This document shows positions 43,152 through 50,498 of a stretch of DNA of 64,000 nucleotides, one piece after another (positions within the stretch are counted from its first letter, which is position 1; the number at the start of each line of letters is the position of its first letter). The stretch comes from Oscillospiraceae bacterium. Its GTDB lineage: Bacteria > Bacillota > Clostridia > Oscillospirales > Ruminococcaceae. Location: contig JAFRTG010000003.1 in assembly GCA_017427265.1 (NCBI GenBank), positions 20,808 to 84,807 on the forward strand, in the 5' to 3' direction. The position numbers were made by a program, and so were the translations under genes. Below the pieces are notes generated by a model, which was not told the DNA's origin, searched no databases, and saw nothing but the letters and a program-made list of their open reading frames with translations.

Positions 43152-44621
43152 TCATTGGATGCGCTTTACGGCAAAGTATCTGGTGAAGGCTGAAACAATC
43201 ATCAAGAGGATCATCAAACTCAGCACCGCAAATGCGATCAGGAAAGAATACGGGAACCATACACCGATCATGCGGCAGCTTGCAAAGCCGTACCCTGCTG
43301 CCCATAGAGTCAGCTTCGGCAGCAGCAGAGTCAATACAAGCAGCGGCATCAGCAAACAGCAGCGTATGCAGAGCTTCCGCTTCTCCTTTGCGAGAGTCCT
43401 CGGCTTCTTTGCTAGACGTTTTTTCTGTGTGAACACCAGTGCAAGAGTCAGCAGGATACCCGCCATACCAATGGCAGTGATGCAGGTTGATACCTTATCT
43501 ACAGTCGAGAGAGGGTCTAAAACATCAAACTGCTGTCTGTTGATCTTCCCGCTCCGCAAAGTCTGATACAGCGAGTTGCCCGCATAATCCGCTGTATTGA
43601 TCCACGCATTGGAAACAGAGAAAATGCCGATGTCACGCTTTTTATCAATCAGAACAAGAGAACTGAAATTTGCATTCGTACCCGTGTGGAAAAGGCAGTC
43701 GTCAGAATCCATCCACCCGTTGTAATACACCATACCGCCGCCCATGTCGATCTTGTGCGCATCGGGAATCTCGTGCGAAGCGGCGATCGCATTCGTCAGC
43801 TTATCCGGCAGTTCCAGATGCCCGAGCTGTGCTTCCAGCCATAATGCCATATCCTTTGATGTGGAACGCAGACCGCCGTCACCGGAAGTAAGCGCAAATT
43901 CAGGCTCGTCATATGGCAGCAGCTTCCGGAAGAACCAGCGATAGCCCTGTGTTGTCGGGATATGATAGCCGCTGTGTGTCATACCGATCGGCAAAAGTAT
44001 TTCATTCGTGACATATTCCTCAAACGGCACGCCGCTGACGGTTTCCGTGATGTATGCGAGAATGTTATATCCGAGATTGCAGTATTCAAATTGCGTGCCC
44101 GGTTCATAAACAAGGTCAATGTTTTCTGCAATGTGCGCGATCTCCTCATTGGAAGGCACGCTGTCACTGACAGGATACTGCATCATCGTTGCATTCGGAA
44201 TCCCCGAACAGTGTTCCAGAAGCTGCCAGAGCTTCGTATCCTGCGGCTGTCCGTTCCAAGTCACATTCCACCACGGCAAATAGTCTGAAACGCTGTCCTC
44301 TATGGAAAGTTTATCATCCTCTTGCAGCAAGAATATCGAAAGCGCGGCGAATGCTTTTGAGCAGGAACCGATGCCGAAAACGATTTCCTCCGTCACGGGA
44401 GCCTGCTCCCCGATATTGGCATAGCCCCAGTTTTTATAGCCGGTTTCCGCGCCTTTTACAACAGCAACAGCAAGTCCGGGCGGATTGTCTTTTTCTATTT
44501 TTTCTTCCACAAATGCATTCCATACTGCATTGTCCAAAATCGCATCCGAAGCAGATGTGTGAAGCGGCGCTGCGATCAGTATAGGCAGTGCAAGCGTTCC
44601 TGCAATAGCTCTCATTATCAT
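43152..44621 (-). CDS. Membrane-linked serine hydrolase, beta-lactamase/class C-like
   Basis: A 489-residue protein with a signal peptide (IAGTLALPILIAAPLHTSAS) and a serine beta-lactamase-like domain (about 25-360). The catalytic SxxK is in GIGSCSKAFAALS and the Tyr in FEYCNLGYN; the third element is probably near FHTGTNANFS. Three to four membrane helices follow (about 375-480). Such proteins act as D-alanyl-carboxypeptidase-like or esterase enzymes at the envelope. The start is ATG 44621; AGGAG lies 19 bases upstream, further than usual. It is the third gene of the TetR operon, 27 bases after the glycosyltransferase. Confidence 0.87.
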   Translation of the reverse strand: MIMRAIAGTLALPILIAAPLHTSASDAILDNAVWNAFVEEKIEKDNPPGLAVAVVKGAETGYKNWGYANIGEQAPVTEEIVFGIGSCSKAFAALSIFLLQEDDKLSIEDSVSDYLPWWNVTWNGQPQDTKLWQLLEHCSGIPNATMMQYPVSDSVPSNEEIAHIAENIDLVYEPGTQFEYCNLGYNILAYITETVSGVPFEEYVTNEILLPIGMTHSGYHIPTTQGYRWFFRKLLPYDEPEFALTSGDGGLRSTSKDMALWLEAQLGHLELPDKLTNAIAASHEIPDAHKIDMGGGMVYYNGWMDSDDCLFHTGTNANFSSLVLIDKKRDIGIFSVSNAWINTADYAGNSLYQTLRSGKINRQQFDVLDPLSTVDKVSTCITAIGMAGILLTLALVFTQKKRLAKKPRTLAKEKRKLCIRCCLLMPLLVLTLLLPKLTLWAAGYGFASCRMIGVWFPYSFLIAFAVLSLMILLMIVSAFTRYFAVKRIQ

Positions 44622-44648
44622 TTTTTGATCATCAACTTTTTCTCCTAT

Positions 44649-45380
44649 CTAATCATTGTAGTCATAAAACAGCTTATCCAGCATCCTGTCAAGCCCGCGC
44701 CTGTCGCCGAGGACTGCTCTGATAAACGTGCCGATATTGCCGAGCATCAGTTTCAGATAGAGCCAATCGCCCATATCGTCGTATTTCCGTGTGGAATTGA
44801 TCAGCACGTTTTTACGCAAAACCGTGTATTTCTTTCCCTGCCGTTTTCCGTATACTTTCAGTGCTTTGGCAGTCGCAGCGTCCTCCATAGCCTTCTTTTC
44901 CACAAAACCGCCGATCGCCTGAAATGTCATTTTTTCAGCCCAGAAGATACCGCAGTACAGTCCTGTGACTGCAAAAGACACTCTGCACAGCAGGTCATTC
45001 AGATACAGCGGAACGGAATAACGCTCAAACCGGATCGGCGCACCGCCGCCGATGTACTTTCCCGTACCGAGCAGAAAAGCAATCTCTTTCAGCGTTCCCT
45101 TCGTCATGCGGTTATCGCAGTCTATGGTCACGATAATATCGCCGGAAGCAGCAAATATTCCTGTATTTCGTACTTTGGCGATACATCTGTCCTCGTTGTA
45201 AATGACCTTAACACCGCATTTCTCAGCGATCTCCGCAGTTCTGTCAGTACAGCGGTTGCAGACAACGATAATCTCAACCTCGCCGCCGTAATGCTTTGCG
45301 GCAGCTTTTACGGAACCGATACACCTTGCCGCATATTTTTCCTCGTTATGAGCAGGAATAATAACCGAAATGCTTTTCAT
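44649..45380 (-). CDS. Family 2 glycosyltransferase
   Basis: A 243-residue GT-A type enzyme. The nucleotide-sugar start is SISVIIPAHNEEKY, the first acidic site NRCTDRT and the metal-binding DxD-like site TIDCDNRM. A Trp-containing acceptor region (GIFWAEKMTFQAIGGF) follows. It is short and without a membrane anchor, so probably cytosolic. Its ATG overlaps the tetR stop (ATGA). It ends in TAG, rarely used as a stop in this window. Donor and acceptor are unknown. Confidence 0.88.
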   Translation of the reverse strand: MKSISVIIPAHNEEKYAARCIGSVKAAAKHYGGEVEIIVVCNRCTDRTAEIAEKCGVKVIYNEDRCIAKVRNTGIFAASGDIIVTIDCDNRMTKGTLKEIAFLLGTGKYIGGGAPIRFERYSVPLYLNDLLCRVSFAVTGLYCGIFWAEKMTFQAIGGFVEKKAMEDAATAKALKVYGKRQGKKYTVLRKNVLINSTRKYDDMGDWLYLKLMLGNIGTFIRAVLGDRRGLDRMLDKLFYDYND

Positions 45381-45997
45381 GATGACGTTTCCTTCCGCAG
45401 ATAAATCTGCTTCCAGTGGTTTATAAGCTGCATATATCCACGTTCAAGTTTGTCCGGATTGATGTCTCCGCTGTTCAGGAATTCCCAGAAGAAGCCCTCG
45501 GCGGCAAGGTATATGTTTCGGTACATCATTTCAAGGTCGAGCCCCTCGATAAACTCAGACGGATCAAATGCCATCATGTTTTTTTGCATCTCAAACTGAG
45601 AATAGGATTCTATCAGTGCTCTAACGTCTCTTTTCAGTTCCGGATCATTTTCAAAGAATCCTCTCATTTCAAACATGGCAAGCTCAGGACAGCGGCGCAT
45701 CTGCCCGACCTTGACCTTTAAGCCGGCTGTCAGCACCTCAAAAAAGCCGTCTTTTCCGTAACAGTCATTTTTCAGCACTTCCTGTTTATTGACTTCAGCG
45801 CAGTATTCCGCAAGATATAAGTACAGCTCTTTTTTGTTCCTGAAATAATAGAATAAAAGAGATTTGCTGATTCCTGCTTCTGCTGCAATCTCGTTCATAG
45901 GGCTTTTCTTGTAGCCGTACTGCGAGAACACACGCAAGGCTGCATTTATGATGGAGTTTCGCCTTTCATCCGGCAAACTCAGAAAGCTGTTCGCCAT
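45377..45997 (-). CDS. TetR/AcrR family transcriptional regulator
   Basis: A 206-residue regulator. The N-terminal helix-turn-helix is RRNSIINAALRVFSQYGYKK, MNEIAAEAGISKSLLFYYFR, with the usual KKELY after it. The C-terminal ligand and dimer domain is helical and variable. The start is ATG 45997 with AGGGGAA upstream; the frame runs back to 46183 through the promoter. It overlaps the glycosyltransferase gene by four bases. It probably represses its own three-gene operon via the TGACCG sites at 46013-46051. Confidence 0.9.
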   Translation of the reverse strand: MANSFLSLPDERRNSIINAALRVFSQYGYKKSPMNEIAAEAGISKSLLFYYFRNKKELYLYLAEYCAEVNKQEVLKNDCYGKDGFFEVLTAGLKVKVGQMRRCPELAMFEMRGFFENDPELKRDVRALIESYSQFEMQKNMMAFDPSEFIEGLDLEMMYRNIYLAAEGFFWEFLNSGDINPDKLERGYMQLINHWKQIYLRKETSS

Positions 45998-46012
45998 GTG
46001 ATTTCCCCTTCC

Positions 46013-46060
46013 TGACCGTTCGGTCAATAGCATTATAACACGACTGACCGTTTTTGAGAA
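46013..46060 (-). promoter_or_regulatory. Promoter and TetR operator of the glycosyltransferase operon
   Basis: On the minus strand, TTCTCA (46060-46055), a 17-base spacer and TATAAT (46037-46032). An inverted repeat of TGACCG and CGGTCA with a two-base centre (46013-46026) covers the start site. A third TGACCG half-site (46045-46050) lies in the promoter spacer. Confidence 0.65.
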
Positions 46061-46070
46061 GCCCCTTTTT

Positions 46071-46283
46071 TTATTTTTCCGGATTCTGACAAAACAAGGC
46101 AATGCCTGACAGGACTTTCGCTGTGCCGGAAGGATCCACGGTCGGAAAGCATTTGTCGAGGAGTTCATGCGTCTTTCCGTCAATGCAGACGGTGCCGCAG
46201 TGGAAATCCGTTCTGCCGAACAGGTCTCGGTCGTTCATTTCCCATTCAGGATGCTTTGCAGTCAGCTGTCCTTCCAGCTTCAT
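46071..46283 (-). pseudogene. fbp: 3'-proximal fragment of class III fructose-1,6-bisphosphatase
   Basis: A 70-codon frame whose sequence (KLEGQLTAKHPEWEMNDRDL, then CIDGKTHELLD and FPTVDP, ending in FCQNPEK) matches an internal stretch of the roughly 640-residue Firmicute Fbp. The region after FPTVDPS is shortened, and the catalytic core is absent. Similarity continues a few codons upstream (ITVIR) and then meets a stop. No ribosome site precedes the ATG. It is a decayed remnant, marking the start of a scrambled region. The 170 bases to its right hold no further recognisable gene. Confidence 0.7.
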
Positions 46284-46454
46284 CCGGATTACCGTGATTC
46301 ATCTGAAAATGCAATCAGGAAGAAGCAGACATAACCGTAACATGGCCGGATGTGTGAAGAACCGGCGCAAAACCATTTCGGGATATCTTTGCCGTGCTTT
46401 CGCTTTGGCCGTTTGCGATTGCGCATCGTATTCCTTCTATCAACATCAGGCATA

Positions 46455-46491
46455 AAAAACGCAGGCGATTATTTTTGAATCGTCTGCGTTT
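46455..46491 (-). terminator. Terminator of the LURP-like gene
   Basis: A 14-base-pair stem with one G-T pair (about 46457-46470 with 46476-46489), followed on the minus strand by a T-run. Confidence 0.85.
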
Positions 46492-46511
46492 CGGTTGCTG
46501 TCAAATTCGTG

Positions 46512-47051
46512 TTATCTGCCAACGCTGAGCGCAGCCTCAATGGCCATGACAACGGCCAGTACCTCGGCTTCATTCTGATCGTCCGAAAAATCTATTTCGC
46601 AGCAATTCCCCTGATCGAGTGCACTGGCCGGAACATGCGCGATCTTTTTCAGCGCTTCGTACAGTGCATCCTTATGCCCTTTGCTGAATTCAACCATTCG
46701 GACCTGTGCGATCTGCTGATCTCCGGCTGTGATCTGATATGTGCGGTACCCCAGAATGCCCTCTGCTTTCCAGTTGAGCTCACTGACCGTGCAATATCGT
46801 TTCCCTTTCCAAGTGGCTGTGCGGCTGACCGTCAGCTCTTTGTCGTTCACGTTCACGATGAACTTCGTTCCCAGTGAGATTTTCTGCCGGATGGATGCTA
46901 CTTCTTCGTCATAAGGCGTCAGAAGATACAGCTGTAACCCGACAGTGCACTTGCTTTTCAGCCGGTACCGGACATTGCCCTGTTCGTCCCACACCTCGAC
47001 TGGCTGCAAGAACGGAAACACTTTTCTTTGATCAACGTAATACAGTTTCAT
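46512..47051 (-). CDS. LURP-one-related/YxjI-like family protein, tentative
   Basis: A 179-residue mainly beta protein. Paired strands around VFPFLQPVEVWDEQGNVRYR and GYRTYQITAGDQQIAQVRMV suggest a beta-barrel with a central helix, like LURP-one/scramblase-type folds. A C-terminal helix (EAEVLAVVMAIEAALS) closes it. This assignment rests on pattern only. GGGAGGAAATC precedes the ATG at 47051. A promoter on the minus strand, TTGCAT-17-TATACT, lies at 47190-47162. Confidence 0.6.
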   Translation of the reverse strand: MKLYYVDQRKVFPFLQPVEVWDEQGNVRYRLKSKCTVGLQLYLLTPYDEEVASIRQKISLGTKFIVNVNDKELTVSRTATWKGKRYCTVSELNWKAEGILGYRTYQITAGDQQIAQVRMVEFSKGHKDALYEALKKIAHVPASALDQGNCCEIDFSDDQNEAEVLAVVMAIEAALSVGR

Positions 47052-47161
47052 TTTGATTTCCTCCCTGAAAAGCTGTCATATTCTCAGATCGCCGAAAAAA
47101 TATTTTCTCTTCAAATTCAATATGAAATTGGCAGAATGATGCTTTCATTCTTCACTGTCTC

Positions 47162-47190
47162 CAGTATACCATGTTTTGCCGGGAAATGCA
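47162..47190 (-). promoter_or_regulatory. Promoter of the LURP-like gene
   Basis: On the minus strand, TTGCAT (47190-47185), a 17-base spacer and TATACT (47167-47162). The 47190-47340 stretch to its right holds nothing recognisable. Confidence 0.6.
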
Positions 47191-47346
47191 AGTGCGCTGA
47201 CCGTTTTGTATCCCCTCTGGCGAAGGAAACTGCTTTGGTCTCCCTCGCTGTTTGTTTTCAGTTGTATGTGCCGGTGCTCTTGATTGCAGCTTACCCGCAA
47301 AAAAACACAACTCACCCTCCTGAAAATGCAGCTTGCCGAAATGCTG

Positions 47347-47376
47347 TTGACTTTCTGTGCCGGATGATTGTATAAT
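47347..47376 (+). promoter_or_regulatory. Promoter of the truncated secreted-protein gene
   Basis: TTGACT (47347-47352), an 18-base spacer and TATAAT (47371-47376), followed by a 130-base leader with a GC-rich hairpin near 47414-47450. Confidence 0.65.
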
Positions 47377-47511
47377 GACAGACAGAACAGCGCCCCTTAT
47401 ATCATTTCTTTCCGGAAGCGCCGGCGCAATCCCGGCTGTGCCTTCCGAATCTATCTGTGCTGCAAAACCGGATGCTTTTTTCAGAAACAACGATCGACGG
47501 AGGTATTTCCC

Positions 47512-47679
47512 ATGAAACGCTTTTTCGCCGCAGTTCTTGCTGCCGCTATGGCACTCCTTCCGATGCCGCTGCAAACCGATGCGGAAGCGGCATCTCTGAT
47601 CACAAAACGCTTTGATTTCGGCGGGCTTGGTACCGCAGACGGCTATATCGGCGTATCCGCATTCGAGCCTACAAAATAG
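47512..47679 (+). pseudogene. 5' fragment of a secreted carbohydrate-active enzyme
   Basis: A 55-codon frame with GGAGGT before ATG 47512. It has a full signal peptide (FFAAVLAAAMALLPMPLQTDA) and then KRFDFGGLGTADGYIGVSA. That segment resembles the start of secreted lyases and esterases of plant-cell-wall-degrading Ruminococcus (KFDFG...GYIGVSA). After that the frame enters the antisense of galT and stops. Promoter, leader and signal peptide are intact, so the loss is a truncation by rearrangement. Confidence 0.7.
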
Positions 47680-48425
47680 TGCGGAAGATAATCCACAATA
47701 TCAAACAGCTTTTCAAACACCTCATCATCAATTATCATCGGGATATGTTTTTCGTTAAACACAATACAATGTTCGTTGTAATAACTGTAAGGCGAATACT
47801 GCAACTGCCATTTTTCATTGTTCACGGTTAAAGGAACGGGACGAAGATTTTGTCTTGCAGGGTGTGTTGCGTAACCAGCGAAGCCTGCATTTTCAGGACA
47901 GAGCTGACATTCAGGATAAGCTGACACTTTCTGTGTTTTTGCCGCAGCAATGTCACGGGGGTCTTTTTCGGGCTTGGAGCAATTTATTGTAATGTCAATC
48001 CTGCCGTACTCGCAGTCATAAGTCCATTTCAGGTCTTTCTCAATTCGTCCTGCACGTACATAGTTCAGCTTCTTGCTGAAATCGAAATACCAGTCGGTAG
48101 CTTCCTTTGGATTTGCTGTGTAACGCTTGTTGAATTCTGCAACGCCCTCTCTGGGCATTGGAGTAAGAATACCCATAAGCTTTGTATCAAATAAGTCATG
48201 GGAGTTCGACGTGTCGCTGATTATTTCTTTTTCGCAAGCGTACTTCACCAGCGGAGCAAGAATTTCATCAATAGTTTCATCTGAACATTCCGACAAATTC
48301 TCCTCCCAATCGGTAAGCTTCAATGCTTCCATAAGCTGATTGCGGACAACATAGATATCGTCGTTTGTTATAAGCTCCTTTTTTATTGCATAGTCAATAA
48401 GCTTTTGTACATCATTGCAAATCAT
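47643..48425 (-). pseudogene. galT: 3'-truncated galT (hexose-1-phosphate uridylyltransferase, class II)
   Basis: 260 codons matching the N-terminal half of the roughly 500-residue Firmicute-type GalT: LCPENAGFAGYATHPARQN, QYSPYSYYNEHCIVFNEKH, and LPHYFVGSNADTPI. The protein is cut right after GSNAD, before the HxHxQ active-site motif. It would therefore be inactive. The start ATG 48425 has AGGGGG upstream, 14 bases after the galE stop. Base composition is lower in GC than nearby chromosomal genes. Confidence 0.85.
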
Positions 48426-48439
48426 GCTTTCGCCCCCTA

Positions 48440-48756
48440 TTATTCGTCATAACCATTCGGATGATTCTTGTGCCAGTTCCAAGCACTTGCAATGATTTCT
48501 TCAAGGCTGTCGTGAACAGGCTTCCAGCCGAGAACGGATTTTGCTTTTTCGCTGGATGCGACAAGTCTTGCAGGGCCGCCTGCACGCCTTGAAGTTTCAG
48601 TTGCAGGAATCGGGTGTCCCGTAACCTTTCTTGCGGTTTCGATTACCTCACGAACGGAGTAGCCTACGCCGTTGCCGAGGTTGAAAATGTCGCTCTTGCC
48701 GCCGTTATTGAGATACTGCACAGCAAGAATATGGGCCTGTGCAAGGTCGGTAAGTA
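48440..48756 (-). pseudogene. galE: 5'-truncated galE (UDP-glucose 4-epimerase)
   Basis: The last 100 or so codons of GalE: TDLAQAHILAVQYL, IFNLGNGVGYSVREVI, RRAGGPARLVASSEKAKSVLGW and the usual tail. Upstream of TDLAQAH the similarity stops abruptly near 48756 and other sequence begins. The NAD-binding half is absent, so it is inactive. With galT it represents an internal piece of a galE-galT operon cut at both ends. Confidence 0.85.
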
Positions 48757-48787
48757 TCCAAAATGGATAAAAATGATTGTTAATGTA

Positions 48788-48812
48788 TGCCCTGACATTA
48801 CGTCAGGGCAAG
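48788..48812 (-). terminator. Hairpin at the recombinase gene end
   Basis: A stem of about ten base pairs (TGCCCTGAC-type arms, 48787-48796 with 48801-48810) that includes the stop codon of the recombinase fragment. T content after it is low. Confidence 0.5.
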
Positions 48813-49284
48813 TCTGTTTTTGTTGGTAAGCGGTTTGTCTATCAGCTTGTAATAGACGTGTATCACACGAGGACGGTCTTTGTGACCTTTGTTGTTCTCA
48901 TCAACCGTTGCGTACTCGATCAGGTCAAGGCACATCTCACGGGTAAGCTCCGTCGCTCCTGCATAACGTTTCAGATGGCTGATGAACTCCGCAACATCTT
49001 CCTCGTCCTGCCTTTCGGATTCGGAACGGGCTGTCATTTCATCATACTCAGCTTTCAGCGTTTTCTTTTCCGCGTGATACTTGTCGAGCATATCAAACGC
49101 CATGTCAGGCTCGATCCTGCCTGCAACCTTATCTTCATACACGCTCTGTATAAGTTTGTCAAGCTCTGCAAGGCGTCTGCCGACAGTTTTCATACGCTTG
49201 GTATCAGAAATGCTTTGAACGTCAATAAACGCTCTCTTGCGTTTGAGAAATTCTGCGGTAGCAGCCTTTTCATCTTTGGCAAGT
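48798..49284 (-). pseudogene. 3' fragment of a large serine recombinase (DUF4368 region)
   Basis: The frame reads continuously from about LAKDEKAATAEFLKRKRAFI at 49284 to RLALT at 48798. It matches the C-terminal coiled-coil/DUF4368 part of element-encoded large serine recombinases (QSVYEDKVAGRIEPDMAFDM, then FISHLKRYAG and RVIHVYYKL). The catalytic N-terminal resolvase domain is missing. It is probably the remnant of the integrase of the mobile element to the right, joined by an internal deletion at about 49285. Confidence 0.8.
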
Positions 49285-49286
49285 TA

Positions 49287-49497
49287 CCGTGTGAATCGGC
49301 GTATGCGATGCCCAGACCGGAAATGTAATATCGGCAGTCTGCCTGAAATAGCCGCGTGCCTTTTCCTCACTCATCGGTTCTAACTGATCGAAATAGTCGA
49401 TACGGTACGGATCTTCTTTCGTTCCGGAACCGCCGCCGTATTTTACCAGCAAGCGGTACAGCTTGGTATCCGCGGTAAAGTCATACGCCTGCCCGCC
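49287..49497 (-). pseudogene. C-terminal segment of the broken element protein
   Basis: It continues in the same frame after the TAA at 49498: GGQAYDFTADTKLYRLLVKY, then GGGSGTKEDPYRI and SEEKARGYFRQTADITF. The pattern resembles extracellular repeat proteins (InlB-like repeat followed by a GLUG-like start). It ends at the deletion junction with the recombinase fragment near 49285, so the natural C-terminus is lost. Confidence 0.65.
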
Positions 49498-49935
49498 TTA
49501 ATATTCGATCTTCTTCCCGTCCGGGTCAGATGTAAAGCCCCATGAATAGCCGGGAACGTGCGTGAAGAAATCCTCTTTGTCAAACTCCGGCAGCAGGATA
49601 TTTGCCTTGCCCTTGATAGCTGCACCTTTCAGCTGCAAGTCTTCAATGGGTATCGCCGAATAACTGCGGTCAATCGTAACCGTGATCTGCTTGGCATTAT
49701 CCGAAACCGCGTCCTGCTTCGGTATAATCAGTCCGTCTTCTGCGACATTCACGGAATCAACCGGCTGTTCAGAAATGACGGTTCCGCCCCCGAAGTTTCT
49801 GCCGACCGCAAATGCAGCCATAGAAAACAGCATCACACCGCTTGCAACAGCCAGGAACAGTACCGGCGACTTCTTCCGTTTCCGGACGATCTCACCGGTC
49901 TTTCTGTCGCGCTTTTCGTTCCGGTCGATCTGCAT
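49498..49935 (-). pseudogene. Middle segment of the broken element membrane protein
   Basis: 145 codons with a membrane span (SPVLFLAVASGVMLFSMAAF) and an extracytoplasmic part. It is in the same frame as the ORF before it (stop TAG at 50014) and the segment after it (stop TAA at 49498). The ATG at 49935 has no good ribosome site. Reading across both stops gives one protein of more than 400 residues. It is therefore treated as the centre of a split gene, not an independent one. Confidence 0.65.
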
Positions 49936-50013
49936 TTCACCGCTGCTGACGATCTCCGCCGCACCGGTTTCGATTAGACGTTCAAAGCGCTCGTTCTCCA
50001 GATTCGCCGTGAT

Positions 50014-50496
50014 CTAGGTTTCCGTTCGGTATACGGAATACTCCGCGACCACCATCTTGCTGCGGATGCCCTGTGTGAACAGCCGGTACTCCCGCGATTC
50101 GACCACCGCTGACTTGGCGAGCTCCGGCACTTCACCGTCCGCAGCATCGAGAATCAGGAACAGTGTGGTCTCCTGATTTTTGCCGGCTTCCAGCCGCACC
50201 TTACAAAAATATTTCAATTCCTCCTTTGCACGGCGTTTCTCCCGCAGCATCATCACCGCACACAGCCCGCCGCCAGCGCCCAGCACAACCAGATCAACCG
50301 GATAGAACCGCCATGATTCATCCGTATCCGATGCAGCGGTTTCCTGCGTATCTGCATCAGTTTCCTTTACCTGATAGTTCATCACCAGACTGATTAGCAG
50401 CGCAGCGGACGCGAGGATTGCAAACAGCGCAACTGCGCCTTTCCGCGAGAAATAGCCGCGCACTTTCTCAGCGCGTTTCTTGTGTCCCTCAAACAT
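50014..50496 (-). CDS. Element membrane protein, N-terminal part of a split gene
   Basis: 160 residues from ATG 50496 (GAAGGAGG upstream) to a TAG. There are two membrane segments (VALFAILASAALLISLVM and VDLVVLGAGGGLCAVMML) and a C-terminal beta-rich domain (TTLFLILDAADGEV, REYRLFTQG). The frame stays open after TAG as ITANLENERFERLIETGAAE and joins the ORF at 49935. It follows the VirB4-linked 424-residue gene in the conjugation operon. The function is unknown. Confidence 0.65.
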   Translation of the reverse strand: MFEGHKKRAEKVRGYFSRKGAVALFAILASAALLISLVMNYQVKETDADTQETAASDTDESWRFYPVDLVVLGAGGGLCAVMMLREKRRAKEELKYFCKVRLEAGKNQETTLFLILDAADGEVPELAKSAVVESREYRLFTQGIRSKMVVAEYSVYRTET

Positions 50497-50498
50497 AA

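Noticed and set aside
44621-44660. Read-through of TAG from the glycosyltransferase into the serine hydrolase
   Set aside because: The frames happen to match, but the downstream gene has its own signal peptide, so a fusion would make no sense; TAG acts as a stop here.
46284-46454. Short plus-strand ORF 46102-46455
   Set aside because: It overlaps the fbp remnant in antisense and has no ribosome site or recognisable sequence.
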